Of a DNA stretch of 64,000 bases, positions 22,130-34,127 are shown one piece after another (position 1 is the stretch's first letter; each line of letters opens with the position of its first letter). The notes under the pieces were generated by a model. The model saw only the letters and a list, made by a program, of their open reading frames with translations, was not told the DNA's origin and did not search any database. The DNA is from Erpobdella octoculata (Eukaryota; Annelida; Clitellata; Hirudinida; Erpobdellidae), in assembly GCA_963978895.1 (NCBI GenBank), contig OZ022247.1:19156410-19220409 (forward strand). Direction: 5' to 3'. Both the position numbers and the translations under genes were made by a program.

Positions 22130-23340
22130 AAAGGAAAAAACGAGTTTTTCAACACAAACTTTCTATTTCAAATACACTGAATTTAGAAATACGAAATATG
22201 TTCAAATTAATTTTTTTTAATTGAATCATGTTTATATTGTCATCCAGTATAAAGTTAAGCTGAAAGTTTCAGCTTCCTAGCTAGTCAAAAAGCTGATTAC
22301 ATTTTACTTGCAAAATTTGCGGACAGAAAAAACCACACAAACACAAACACAGATTTTAACCTAAATAAAAGTTTGTAATTAGAACTAATGACATTGGTTT
22401 GCTGATTTTTTAGTCACTTTTAAAATTTTCTTAGTCAAAATGTTTAAGAAAACGTTTTATCTAGATAGATCTTTTATAAACAAAATCTAAAAAAAACATG
22501 ACGAATCATATAGTTTCAGAATATGTTATTTGATTTTTTCATATTAGATCTCTGAATTATGAAATAAAAAATATGTGAAAAAATTGAAATAATTATTTTC
22601 ATGTTTTGGGGTCACTGTGGAGGTTGAAGATTTTAATCAAATGAAACAAAAAAATCCACCTATTTTTACTCTAACATAAGGCACAAATTTGTTGACCTTT
22701 TTTCTTAAACTTTATGTGCAAAAAATGTATAATACATCACTAAGTTTTGGCTCAACATGGGTCAGGGTTATCTAAATAAATTATTTGCATTCATTACCGA
22801 TAAGAAATTTGAAAGAAAAGATAAACAATTTCACCGACGCAGCCTTAATATGAGCCTGTCCTTAAAATAAAAACTTAAGAACCTAACAGAATTGTTTCCA
22901 TTTTTTTGCAATTCTGTATTCTGAACAATCATAACTCATGTTTAAAACAATAAGTTTGTAGTGAACATTAAAAATTGCTTTGAGTTTTTTTTTTGTAAGT
23001 GGCACCATATACTCTAGTTTTTTCTACTGTGCTAAAATGTAAAACATAAATTGGTTTGACGAAGTTATAACATAAAAATATATTTACACAATAAAATAAA
23101 CTAATTTGTTCATAAAACATTGAAACATCAGTAGTTGCTATGAAATAATTTTGATAGTGATATGTTAAACTGATTTTTATTTTTTCTGCATTTTTAATTT
23201 TCAAATTTTCTTTTTTATGAACAAAATAATTTAAAACGATGTAAATTTGAAATAACAAATTTATAAAAGATGTTTAATAAAAGGTAAATACTATTTGAAT
23301 GATATCTAATCATAATTTTCCTAGTAAACATGTTAAAAAT
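22130..23340 (+). repeat. Duplicated non-coding modules
   Basis: 22,135-22,290 matches 60,310-60,480 (CATCCAATATAAAGC, GTTTCAGCTTCCTAGC). 22,740-23,040 matches 6,290-6,560 (TTCACCGACGCA, TGGCACCATATA). 23,040-23,340 matches the region upstream of unit 7. Nothing coding is recognised. Confidence 0.55.
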
Positions 23341-23405
23341 GTATGCTCTCTTTATTCATTTTTTGTGTTTTGGTATCAGCAGAAGTAATTTATTTTAATT
23401 CCGTG

Positions 23406-23502
23406 AAACACCTCCAACTCTCGTCGTTTAGCGAATTATAAGTTTTTGAGATGTTGCAGCCGCAAGCTTGAGGTGTTATTGAGTAATTCTTGCAAGAATT
23501 TT
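23406..23502 (+). promoter_or_regulatory. PSE-TATA unit 17 (class B)
   Basis: Core AAACACCTCCAACT (23406-23419), 16 bp with GTCGTTTAGC, TTATAAGTT (23436-23444), GCTTGAGGT 30 bp after the TATA start (23,466), TTTT at 23,499-23,502. The predicted RNA is about 37 nt. Confidence 0.65.
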
Positions 23503-23645
23503 GACTTTGCTCCTCTCACATGTGTCTCGAGTGTCCGTCTATCCTATGTATCATCAATTTTCAGCTTCTTAGTTTGGTTGCTTTGTCTGTTTTGTTTTGT
23601 TTTCCTAGTGTTGCATATAATTAAGTTTTTATTTTTCCTTAGTTA

Positions 23646-23786
<141 letters not shown>

Positions 23787-24684
23787 CTATCTATCTATTC
23801 CTACTGAAACGGTTCTTTGTCCTGGAAAACATATGCTTTTCATACAAAGCATGTATATGGACTGTGTGTTTGTTATTTTTTGAAAACACGATAGTAAATT
23901 ACAAAGTAAAGGTTAGTCTCATGCAGAGAATAAATAGATATAAAGGTTTTTTAAAAAATTTGCTTTCCAGTTCACAGCAATTGGTTTTGCCTCACTATGC
24001 TAACAAGTTGTTTTAGAAAAAAAAACAAATTTAATCTCAAACAAATAGATTGAATTTAATTTTTAAAAACTTATAATTTGATTAAAAATTTGTAATTATG
24101 ATGTATGTATGCTGGTCAACATTAATCTGTAAAGTTGTTGCTGTTTTGCCCACTTTTAAAAACCCGAAGTTAAATTAAACCAAATTAAAACTTGCATTTG
24201 AAAAACTAATTAGGTGAAATTTATTTCTTTCATAAAAAGGCGTCATAACATTAGCTGTTGGCTGCAAACTGTAATTGTAGCCAATAGCAGGTTGCCGTCA
24301 ACCTACTTTGTTTACTATTGACCAGAATTGTATTTGTACGATACGATTTTGTTGATTTTTCAATGAAAATTCGTAACCGCAAAAGTACTTTTTAAAAGCA
24401 TAATTTCAATTTTTTTAATTACAACTATTTTTTTATATTTTTTTTCAAACACATTTGATCAAATATTTTTATGTCTTATCATTATAATTTTGCAATTTAT
24501 TCCAACAAACGTCATCTAGTAATGTCAAAATAGTGATTGCTGAGCTTTTTGAGGTGTGGATTGGTAGTTTTGTGGCTCTTAAAAAAACGTTTCTCCTGTT
24601 ATTTGATCAAACTACAATTTTAGTCTTGACTTGCTGTCTCTATACGACCAATCTTTTAATTTTGTTTCTTGCTGGACATTTTCA

Positions 24685-25518
24685 TGGTATGCGGACTTTT
24701 CATCAAAGGACGATTGATCATGGAACTGTTCATCAAAGACTATTCATCAAGAGACTATTAATCAAAGGACTATTCATCAATAAGACGGTTCATCATAGAG
24801 AGCGTTCATCTAATGTCTATTCAACAAGAAGACTATTCATCAAATATTTAATTTTAAAGCCACTTCCCCGCCAACAACTTTTATCAATATATACCCAGAT
24901 AATTTTAGTGAAAAATTAATCGATGTATTTCTAAAAAACAGTTGTTTATCTTTGATACAAATATATACATGATTAATTATTTTAAAATCTGTAATAAATT
25001 TTAAACTTATCAATAATTTAAAAAAAATAGTGATGGCACACGCATGTATGGAATTACAAAGTGCAATAAGAAGACCCTTATTTATTTAAATTTTGAATAT
25101 TGGAAAATTCGTGAAAATTCTAAAGGACAGACGGAGTGGCGCTGTAGCAAGCATCAAGTTTTTATCTGCAAAGCAGTCATACTGACAGAAGGTGACTCCA
25201 TAGATAACCCATAATACTATTCTAATTAAAAGTATAAAGTATTTGGATGCAAGCAGAGTAGTACTGTAAATTTGATATAAATTACCTTACATTTTGTTAA
25301 CATATTTTGATTGAAAATAACATTTTAAACAACTTTATTAACTTTTTCATTAATAGTCGGCTTGATGAACATACATTAGATGAACAGTCCTTATGATGAA
25401 CCGTCTTCTTGATGAATAGTCCTTTGATGAAGAGCCCTTTGATGAATAGTCCCTTGACGAATAATCCTTGATGAATAGTTCTTTGATGAATAGTCCTTTG
25501 ATGAACAGTCCTAGAATC
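24685..25518. mobile_element. Foldback element 2 with inverted minisatellites
   Basis: Flanked by an 8-bp duplication CATTTTCA (24,677-24,684 and 25,519-25,526). Each end carries a tandem array of a 15-bp unit GGACTATTCATCAAA, inverted at the other end. The empty-site paralogue at about 9,370 reads CTGGGCATTTTAATCAACG without the insert. The middle (24,870-25,340) has no ORF. The design matches foldback element 1, and both repeat units begin GGACKATTC. Confidence 0.8.
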
Positions 25519-25589
25519 CATTTTCACTAACAAAACTTTTTAAAATAGCAGATTTTAAATTGTAATTACTTGCAACTAATAATGTTATG

Positions 25590-25628
25590 AAACACAATTG
25601 ATTTTCGTTTTGCAGCGGCTTAAAAGTA
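25590..25628 (+). promoter_or_regulatory. PSE-TATA unit 18 (class F)
   Basis: Core AAACACAATTGATT (25590-25603), 16 bp TTCGTTTTGCAGCGGC, TTAAAAGTA (25620-25628). It is a paralogue of unit 8 with shared flanks on both sides. Confidence 0.6.
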
Positions 25629-25711
25629 ATGCTAAATGCGTCTAATCGATTTGTATCGCGGTGCGCAAATAGTTTTATTCATAGAGAAAAAATTTAGAGA
25701 CCGGAAATAGT

Positions 25712-26996
25712 GGCGGCGCTAGGGATGGGCAAGGGTGGGAATTGCCCGCCCTAAAAATGGTCTTGCCCAAAGTTTGCCCATCCTCACAAAAAATCATTAA
25801 ACTATAATTTTACTACAGTCACATTAATTGTGGAAAAAAACTGAACAATCCACCGCCTCCAAGTTTTTTTTTATATCAGTATACAGCCTGTAAATGGCCC
25901 ATCTCAACCAAGATTAACGAAGTTTCCGCAAACCATAATTGGTAAACATTACAGAGGTTTTAATAAAGAATTTTATGCTATGTTTTCTTGGTTGGAATAT
26001 AGCATATCTAGAAATTCTGCTTATTGTTTTTTGCAGCCGACATTTTTATGATAGTTCCTCTTTGTTAAATTTATTGTAATTCTGTTAATCGCAATACTTT
26101 TACACCTGCAGTGAGGTAATGTCTGTTCTCGTTCACCAATTTTGCATGTGCACTATTTTATCATCATTAAAACCAGGGTATCTTTGTGCTTTTTAAAGTC
26201 TTCCCAGGCAACTGAAAAAATCAATTGTTGTTCTGATCTCTGGTGTTTATTGAAAACACCTGAAGAACCACCAGCATGTTTCCAGTCTCTAATTTTTTTC
26301 TCTATGAATAAAAACCTATCTTCGAAACTGTATGTCCGACATGTAAATGTAAATGTAAATGTATTAAACATTAGGGCGCTACTTCGTATTGATAATACCA
26401 CAGCAGCGCCGGGAACGACTCGTGCATATGGGATCACACAGTGTTACCTGCCACCCGCACGTGTCTCCGAAATCGGAATGTGCCGAACCCCGACATAAGT
26501 ACAATAGCAATGAACCGGGAACGTGCTGAAAATATTGAACTTGATGATGTTATTGATAAATTTTGTAGTTCACACGACAATCGTCGTATCATTGTATGTT
26601 AATTTAACTCGTTTTGCTGTCTGAGTTGATTGCTTTGTGTTTGTTTTGAACTTCCTTTTAGAAATATATTTTTATTCCAAAAACTTGTATTCTTTGATTA
26701 TTGTCTACCTACGGGGTTATTTTATAGTGGGTGATGCTACACTTAAGCGTTCTTTAAGAATACCTTGGCATAAATTCTGTAATATCATTCCATAATTTTA
26801 GTTACCACCAAATAAAATCACAAGTTTATTTACGAAATTTAGTAACAATAAATTCACTATCGAATGCATTGTCATTGTGATTAACCTTAACAAGTTAAAT
26901 GCATAAGTTAAGTTTGTCTATTCAATGCTTGCCCAACCTGACTTTTTTTTGCCCAAATGTTGCCCACCCTCTTCTGAAATCCTAGGGCCGCCACTG
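25712..26996 (-). mobile_element. hAT element, deleted
   Basis: Termini TAGTGGCGGCGCTAGG (left) and, reversed, CAGTGGCGGCCCTAGG (right) form a hAT-type inverted repeat starting CAGTGGCGG. Subterminal GCCCA/TGGGC motifs repeat at both ends. The element splits the class F/B module, as shown by the uninterrupted copy at 9,365-10,500. I could not confirm an 8-bp target duplication on the left side. Most of the transposase is missing. Confidence 0.7.
26153..26437 (-). pseudogene. hAT transposase N-terminal remnant (TTF-type zinc finger)
   Basis: A 94-codon frame. The part DWKHAGGSSGVFNKHQRSEQ followed by AWEDFKK resembles the TTF-type zinc finger seen at the N terminus of many hAT transposases (pattern DW...L.KH..S..H...W..F). 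The catalytic RNase-H-like core and the dimerisation domain are absent. The match is by eye only. Confidence 0.5.
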
Positions 26997-27784
26997 TGCA
27001 ATAATAGCTTAATTTACTTGTTTACCTCGTTAACTTAATAAATCAGTTAAAGTTATATTAATCACTTCACATTCATTACAATAATCTCTTTACCATTTGA
27101 TGATACGCGTTTTTTTTGTCATCTGATTTGTGGATTTCATTTAAGAATAATGTTCCTGCCTTCGTCCGATCAAAAAGATGAAAGATTGTAAACTGCTTGT
27201 GTGCGGTGATTGGATATAAAAAAATCTATGAGTGCAAGCAACTCTTTAAATTGATATTATTCGTTTTTTACTAATCTAATCTTCAGTAATTATTGAATCT
27301 TGTCACAAAAAAGGTTTTTGAAACATAACATTTATACAAACTTATAACGAAACTGCGACGGCTTGTAATTTCAAAACTTGTTTAATTTAAAATAAATATT
27401 ATTTTGCATCAATTGTTTTTTTACAGAGTTTATTTGTTCAACACATCCGATAAAAAAACAAGACTTTTTTGGATGCCAAAATTGTTGTTATAATTATATA
27501 CGCTTTGGCGTATAATTTTCAAAAAGTAGATTTTTTATAATTTTGTATGTTTTTCTCAATTACCAAAAAATTTTAAAATGTGAATTCTGTTTCAAGCCTA
27601 GATAATTTGAAAACGTATAAAAGTAAAAAAATATATTGAAACTTTTTTTTATAAAATTATTATTAAACATTGCAGTTTTTAGTTGATAACTAAAAATCCT
27701 TTTTCTTAGTTAGCGTAAAAAATTCATGCTCATTAATTTTTGTGTTTTTTTCTATCAGCAGAAATTATTTATTATAATTTCGCG

Positions 27785-27876
27785 AAACACCTCCAACTCT
27801 TGGCGTCCAGCGGATTATAAGTATTTGAGGTTTTGCCGTCTCAAGCCTGCAGTCTATATAATCTACTAGTTGTTTT
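27785..27876 (+). promoter_or_regulatory. PSE-TATA unit 19 (class B)
   Basis: Core AAACACCTCCAACT (27785-27798), 16 bp, TTATAAGTA (27815-27823), GCCTGCAGT from 27,845, TTTT at 27,873-27,876. Promoter-identical to unit 9 except at three positions, but with a different sequence after GCAGTC. The downstream T-run and CTCTCAG block align with unit 3, leaving only about 16-20 nt between GCAGT and the T-run that do not align. Confidence 0.75.
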
Positions 27877-28424
27877 AACTCTCAGTGTTTTGCATACCAG
27901 CTTAGACTTTGTACCTTTCACATATGCCTATCTAATTTATCATGAAGTTTCAGATTTATAATTTTATTCTTTAGCCTGTTTTGTTCATGTTGAATAAGTT
28001 TTATATCTGAACAAAACTGTTTCTTACTAAGTTGGTCATAAACGTAGCTTCTGATTATCTTTTGTTGTAAAATCAAATGTAAAAAACTAATAAAATAAAA
28101 CATATTTAATACACATGAATAAAATAAAAAATGTCAATATTGAAATGTTTGGAAACTTTTTAAAACCAAAGCTCTTAACTTTGCTGGAAAGATTTATATA
28201 CTGTTGTTTTTAATTAAATACAAATTGCTAAACATCTTTTAAATCATTGCATATTACATTGTTCACCTTTAATTTGCATGTGATTAAATGTCAAAAAGTT
28301 AGTTAATTTTCACTTTCACGATTTTCAAACATTCAATCAAGCCAGACCGGCGATAAAGTTAATATTAAGCATTTAGAAATTCAATTCAATTTCAGCCGTT
28401 AGAGATGTTCCGTGTTGTATTAAT

Positions 28425-28463
28425 AAACACCTTCAACTTCTAGTTGTAAGCAGCATTTAGGTT
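28425..28463 (+). promoter_or_regulatory. PSE-TATA unit 20
   Basis: Core AAACACCTTCAACT (28425-28438), 16 bp ending GTAAGCAGC, then ATTTAGGTT, a poor TATA box. A 26-bp tandem repeat starts directly after it. Confidence 0.5.
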
Positions 28464-28568
28464 TAAATTGACAATGATCAATGTTGGTTTGAATTGACAA
28501 TGATCAATGTTGGTTTGAATTGACAATGATCAATGTTGGTTTGAATTGACAATGATCAATGTTGGTAT
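28464..28568 (+). repeat. 26-bp tandem repeat, about four copies
   Basis: Near-perfect units of TTGACAATGATCAATG plus TTGGTTTGAA, each with a TGATCA palindrome. The array begins where the unit 20 transcript would start. Confidence 0.9.
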
Positions 28569-28954
28569 TGCTTGCGTTTAATAAATGAGTTTGTTTCATT
28601 TGACTAATTTGTATGAAAACATGGCTGTAGTGTCTGATGTTTATTTTTGAAAATTCAAATTTAGTGTGATTGCTCACTTATACACTTTTACTTAACTTTG
28701 TTGAGGTTAATCTTGTAATCACTTTTTTAGATTGAACTGAAGTTGTGCGCGTATATTGGTTTTTCGAGGATAATACTTAATTTAATTATCAAAAACTAGG
28801 TTTTGATCGACGCAAGCAATTGTATTTTTACATCAGCTCACATTGTTTAATTAATTTAGAATATGAGATGCGTAAGTATATATTATTAAGAGCAACGTCT
28901 CTTAGAAGCAGCAGCTTCAGCTTCTTGAACTGTTTCAATTGATTCTTGGATGAG

Positions 28955-29322
28955 TTTGCTTGCGTGTCCTTGAATATAATTCTTCTAAACGGATGACTTA
29001 AATCTATGAATCTTCATCCCACTGGTCACTGCGACATATGTGATATTCCAGAAACACTCGACCACTTCTTACAATCTTGTCCAAAAAGAGCTCTACTTCA
29101 TAACTACATCAATAAATAGTGCTTAAATAAGAAAATTCCTCCAACAACTGAAAATATACTTGTACATAAAAAACTCAGAAACGCTGTTTACAAATGGGCC
29201 ATTTAGAAAGAATTTCAGCTCACATAGAAAACAAAGACAGAAATAGTAGCAACAAATGAAACTACTGAAGACTAAAGGACGAAAAAAAGGAAATTATTAT
29301 TATTATTATTTTTTATTATTAT
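28955..29322 (+). pseudogene. LINE ORF2 C-terminal remnant
   Basis: With one frame and a stop ignored it reads HPTGHCDICDIPETLDHFLQ then SCPKRALL and VHKKLRNAVYKWAI. The C-x2-C-x6-7-H-x4-C pattern is the zinc-knuckle found at the C terminus of many non-LTR retrotransposon ORF2 proteins. Only the 3' end is present, ending in an (ATT)n run, so this is a 5'-truncated insertion. Confidence 0.6.
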
Positions 29323-29513
29323 TTCCAGACTATTTGTTTTATTACTTTATGACGTGACTTAAACATCGAATTTCTGTACATTATCGCCCGTTATTGAATA
29401 CACCTAAAATAATGTGTAAACAGTTATCAAATTAGATTGTCATAATGAGTTTGAAAATTTTTTGAAAACCGCTTGCCACGACATAGCTACATGGGTGCAG
29501 TTATGATTCAATG

Positions 29514-29552
29514 AAACACCTCTGGCTTTTGGCGTTCAACGGTGTATACGTA
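29514..29552 (+). promoter_or_regulatory. PSE-TATA unit 21 (class E-like)
   Basis: Core AAACACCTCTGGCT (29514-29527), 16 bp with GGCGTTCAACGG, then GTATACGTA. Followed by GAGTTTATTAGAGG as in unit 10, then ATAGCTTGC. Confidence 0.6.
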
Positions 29553-29602
29553 GAGTTTATTAGAGGCTCTACTATAGCTTGCTTCAACTTTTGCTTTAGA
29601 AA

Positions 29603-30030
29603 ATGGTATCCGGATTAATTATTAAATATAATTTTTCATTTAAAACTTTCAAGCAAAATTCGTATAAAATTAGCGTGACAGCGATTCAAACTGAATCATT
29701 AAACGTGTGTGCTTTTTTGTTGAAAGATTCAAAATTTGATTGTGGTGAATTTGATGTTTTATGTACTTCATGTCGATCAAGAAATTTTGCTGCAGAGCAA
29801 CCATCAGATGGACTATTCACTTCATGTTGTCGAAAAGGCAAAGTAATGTTGCCAAACCAATTGACATTTACGGTAATACACTTGGATATCCCGATTTTCT
29901 AAAAACCTCGTGTCAGACACGTCCAATCCAGATAGACAAATTTTTCGACAACATATTCGATCATACAACAGCGCAGTTTGTTTCGCTTCCATGGCCGCAA
30001 AATTTTTTGATTTGCTTATATATAGAATTT
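29603..30030 (+). pseudogene. Helitron Rep/helicase N-terminal zinc-finger remnant
   Basis: Two overlapping frames together read DVLCTSCRSRNFAAEQPSDG, TSCCRKGKVMLP, then, shifted, NPDRQIFRQHIRSYNSAVCF and ASMAAKF. This pattern (CxxC...C..GKV.LP...F..IR.YNSA..FASM) is typical of the N terminus of Helitron Rep-helicases. The HUH nuclease and helicase are absent and a frameshift separates the two parts. Confidence 0.65.
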
Positions 30031-30131
30031 TTTTTATGATTATCAAATGTCATTTTGTTTTTGCTGACTATTTTTATAATAACGGGCGCCGTATTTTAAA
30101 ACTTCCGTCATTTTTGACGGGCTATCTCTAG
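29615..30131 (+). mobile_element. Helitron fragment with intact 3' terminus
   Basis: The 3' end has a perfect hairpin CCGTCA-TTTT-TGACGG (30,104-30,119), then GCTATCTCTAG, ending CTAG at 30,131 and followed by T. This is the Helitron 3' signature (hairpin, about 11 nt, CTRR). The 5' boundary is uncertain. The first ~118 bp are repeated directly after the 3' end (30,132-30,250), as if a second, truncated copy followed head to tail. Confidence 0.7.
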
Positions 30132-30537
30132 TTAAATATAATTTTTCATTAAAACTTTCAAGCAAAATTCGTATAAAATTAGCGTGACAGCGATTCAAAC
30201 TGAATCATTAAACGTGTGTGCTTTTTTGTGTAAAGATTCACAATTTGAAAAGTAAGTCATAAGATTAAACATAGCAAATCCTGTTTGTTGGTTGTCTTGA
30301 AGTAATAAAAAAGTAAAAAAAAAATTAAAAAAATTTATTTGAATATATTTATTTTGAGTTTAAAACTGTCGATTAGAATTAGTTCCTTAAAAAAAAGTTT
30401 AAAATATGTCACAAGATGATATTGGAAAAAATAAACTAATATTTTGTGTTTATTAATTTTAAAAGATTAACAGATTTATTTGATTATTGAAAGTTTGTAG
30501 TAATAAAAGTATAATTATAAAGTACTGAAATTCATTG

Positions 30538-30579
30538 AAACACTTACGTCATTCAGTACGCAAAAGCACGATAAAAATA
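30538..30579 (+). promoter_or_regulatory. PSE-TATA unit 22 (diverged)
   Basis: Core AAACACTTACGTCA (30538-30551), 16 bp ending GCAAAAGC as in class C, then ACGATAAAAATAG with the A/T box two bases late. TTTTAGCGGTGAG follows, like the class C ATAGCGGTTGA mark. Confidence 0.45.
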
Positions 30580-31699
30580 GTTCGATTTTAGCGGTGAGCT
30601 CGATTTCTATTTTGAAATCAGTACAAGCGTATATAATTATTGGTTTTTTTTAAATAATAATAATATTAATAGTAGTGAAGGGATTAAATGTAGTGTTTAA
30701 ATATTTTACAATATTAGTTCTGCTGAATATTTGTTCTAGAATTAAAAAAAACAAGTTTATTCACAATTAACTTGATTCAATTATTATCTCAAGACAATAG
30801 CCGTTACTAAAAAAAACTGTGTTTGTTAATGAGATGGTTTGAAAAACAAGTCTGATTTGTTTTTGTGACGTTATACAAGAACAACAAAATAATTGAAGTT
30901 TTATTTTAATTTTCTTTTTGTTACCTGTCCTTAAGAATGTTTGATTTTTACTAAATATGCTAGATGTTACGTTACATATGCTGGACATTACGCAGCTGTA
31001 ATCGAAATCGAGTGTTAATTACTAATTACCAACACTTTTTGTTTTAATGTCATAAGAAACCCATTGAATTTGTGCATTTGTAAAAATGAAAAATCAATGA
31101 GAATTGGTTAAAAACAAATGCAATATTTTGGTATGGTTTTTTGGGGCCCTCTTGCCCCTACCCAGTCAAATTACAACACTGGATTTGTGTATGGTTTTCA
31201 AAATTAGGTTTATATGCGAAACCTGAAATTGTAAACAACTCGATTACAAGTTTGTTTTTTTACAAACAAACCAGCATCTGGCGAAACTTATAAAAACGTG
31301 ATAATAACAATACTGTCATAATAGTGTAGCGATTTCATAATAATCGTGAGGTTTTCATTATTACAAATGCTTGTATTAACTTATAATTTCTGTTTCTAAA
31401 TTTTTTAATCAGTTTATCAGTCACTTCATGATAATAGTTTTTTTTTAAATGTGTATACATAATCTTGCTAGATGACAGTGCAATATTCAAAATTTAGTTT
31501 TGCAAATGTTTAATGTCTCTTATGAGAATTTAGCTACTTTCAAGTTCCTGTTGATAATGTTTTCGAATAAAAGAAATATGCGTTTTAGTGGATTTAGTTG
31601 TATATAATCCACTAAAAATACATGAAACAAAAAATGATTATGCAAAATATTTTCAAATATTTTCTTTGTGTTTAACCAGAATGTGTTTATGATTAAGCG

Positions 31700-31738
31700 A
31701 AACACCTCTGACTCTCGGCGTCTAGCTGCTTATAAATA
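31700..31738 (+). promoter_or_regulatory. PSE-TATA unit 23 (class A)
   Basis: Core AAACACCTCTGACT (31700-31713), 16 bp CTCGGCGTCTAGCTGC, TTATAAATA (31730-31738). A twister-SINE is inserted 31-32 bp after the TATA start. Downstream of it GACAGCTTGCGGTAGC resumes. Confidence 0.8.
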
Positions 31739-31760
31739 AATTTTATCGGAGTACTTCAGA

Positions 31761-31945
31761 AAACTCCGCCTCGCTAATTGCGAGCCAGTCCCAAGCCTGG
31801 AGAAAGGAGGAGGGAAAGTAAAAAAGATCAAATTCTGATCAACGACAGGAAGTATTTAACTGCTTCCTACATACAGACATTAGAGTCTTAAAACACCTGG
31901 TGTAAAGGACTATAAACTATTATAAAAAAAAAAAAAAAAAAAAAA
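31761..31945 (+). mobile_element. Twister-SINE copy 5
   Basis: Perfect 12-bp duplication GAGTACTTCAGA (31,749-31,760 and 31,946-31,957) and a 23-base A tail with no interruptions, so this is the youngest-looking insertion. It begins AAACTCC. The twister part 31,762-31,814 has P2 CUCC/GGAG, P3 CUCGC-UAAUU-GCGAG, P4 CCAG-UCCCAAGC-CUGG and GAGGG. Same orientation as unit 23, at its presumed start site. Confidence 0.92.
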
Positions 31946-32554
31946 GAGTACTTCAGACAGCTTGCGGTAGCAAAGTATTTATTTTTATGTGGCTGCGTGA
32001 GAAAACCATAATTATTTCATAATAAAAATATATTTGTCTACTTGTTGTCTATTTATATTTTATATATGAAATACTGTTGGGCGTTATTTTCGGATTGGAT
32101 ATTCATTCAATAAATGAGGGATTTTTCAAAATATCGTAATAAACAAATTTGCGATTGCAACGCCACCTACCAACAGTACTCGAATTTATAACATACATTC
32201 AGATATATATACCTATATACATCGGAAACTAGGTATGTTGATAATTTAATTTTAATTTTGTTTATATATTTCTTTGGAGCGTTTATTTCGGGTTGTGTGA
32301 TCTTTTCGAATTGTGCGAGAAATAAATAGTGTAAAACACCGCATTCGCCGTTAGTGATATCTGCAAGTTGCCAACATTGTAAAGCGCCCTTAAAGCGGCT
32401 TCTGCTGCATACGCGCTATATAAATATCATAAGGGGCGTCATGTCTTCTGTTTCATTCATAATAAACAAATATTTTTTTTCTTAAATGAATGCACTTATG
32501 GCTCAAGCAAGCAAGTACGCCACAACAAAGTTCTTAAAAAACAAACATATATTT

Positions 32555-32940
32555 CTAAAATATGCATAAATGTATTTATTTAATAATTTATTCATTTATG
32601 TATTTAGTAATTAATTAATTTATTAATTCATTCATTTATTTATTTATTTAGTTAATTATTTATTTATTTAATTATTTAATTATTTATTTATTTATTTATT
32701 CATTCATTCGTTCGTTCGTTCGTTCGTTCGTTCGTTCGTTCGTTCGTTCGTTCGTTCGTTCGTTCGTTCGTTCGTTCGTTCGTTCGTTCGTTCGTTCGTT
32801 CGTTCGTTCGTTCGTTCGTTCGTTCGTTCGTTCGTTCGTTCGTTCGTTCGTTCGTTCGTTCGTTCGTTCATTCATTCATTCATTCATTCATTCATTCATT
32901 CATTCATTCATTTATTTATTTATTTATTTATTTATTTTAT
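32555..32940. repeat. Layered TTTA / TTCA / TTCG microsatellite
   Basis: A core of about 42 TTCG tetramers (32,702-32,868) is bordered by TTCA tetramers, and these by TTTA tetramers, on both sides. The order is nearly a mirror image around the core. Confidence 0.95.
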
Positions 32941-34120
32941 TTCTTTGTCAAGTCTTCGTTTATCTTATTTATCATGCAACTATAGATTTATAGTTTTGTT
33001 GCTAAGACTAATTTGCTTTGTTTTCCTGGCGTTGCATGTGATTAATTTCCTACTTTTTTATTTTAATAATTCTTAGTTATGTTAAACAAAATTTCTAATT
33101 GAAATAAAATGTTTCAAATTGAGTTATTCGGAAACATGTTTTCTGTTGTCCATTAAATACGTCTATCGTAAAATAAATAATCAAAAAAATATTATTTAAT
33201 ACATCTAAACGAAAAACTAAATCTGTCATCATTAAATTATTTAGATATTTGTTAAAGCCAAAAATCTTATCTTAGCTGCAAAAGTTTTTATAATGTTGTT
33301 TTTAATAGAATAAAAATGGCTAAACATATTTTATTTTGTCGAATGTTAAATTATTTACCTTTATTTTGAATGTGATTTTTGTATTTTAAGATGCTGATAG
33401 ATATTAGGTAAGGTGAATGTCGTTGAAATTATTCGTCGTCATTATCATTGCGGACATCCTAGGAGACTTGCAGACAGAAAAGGCACTTGAACCAGAACAT
33501 TAAATGCTAGAGATCTTTTTATAATTGTCTTATAATACAAATAGTCGTGTTCTATTTTGACTTCCACTCTGTAGCAGTTAATGACAGTTAACCTATATAA
33601 CATTTTTTAATTCTAATTCTATGACAAAATTAACTTAATGCTGAATATTAATTTAAAGTGTTTCTAAATGTTTACTAAAAATTTATTTCAAATATTATTC
33701 AAATTTTTAACGTTTTAGTTAATAAATTTAAAACCTAATTAATCTAACCTAGCATATAACAATAAGCAACATGATGTACATACACTAGTCAATAATTAAT
33801 TATTTGTTAATTAATTATTATTTGTTTTCAGGCAGTGACTCAGATGTATACCAGCATCTGTTCATTCCAACCTCTGAAAAACTCTGTTCAGATTGAGGTT
33901 AGTGAAAAAATGGTTTTCTGTGTTTTTTTGAAATTCCAGAAAGAAAAATATTTTGTTTGATTTTATCTTTTTTGATGAATGGAATAATGACTAGTTGCAT
34001 AGATAAAACAATTTACGCATTCATATAATAAATTACTGGCTAGTTGAACTGTTTCATAAAAAAGATATGTTTATTGTCTAAGTAAATTAGAAGATATTAT
34101 TTCATGAACATTTGAAATAT
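32940..34120. other. AT-rich interval, module remnants
   Basis: 32,945-33,050 aligns with the downstream part of unit 3 (TTTATCATG, TTTTCCTGGCG, TGCATGTGATT) and 33,180-33,330 with the region after units 9 and 19. The TTCG microsatellite may thus have expanded within a class B module. No gene seen. Confidence 0.5.
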
Positions 34121-34127
34121 TTCAACC

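Larger units (their letters stand above)
31430..32110 (+). repeat. Class A module
   Basis: Shares order with 52,560-53,110, with 6,790-7,800 and inversely with 57,590-58,020: a block with ATACATGAAACAAAA, TTTTCTTTGTG, unit core, GCTTGCAGT, then ATAATTATTTCATAA and ACTGTTGGGCGTTATTTT. Remnants also flank the Helitrons at 38.8-46.7 kb. Confidence 0.7.

Noticed and set aside
32338..32440. AAACACCGCATTCG core as a unit
   Set aside because: No A/T box at the right distance; the stretch resembles a SINE tail ending GCGCTATATAAATA.
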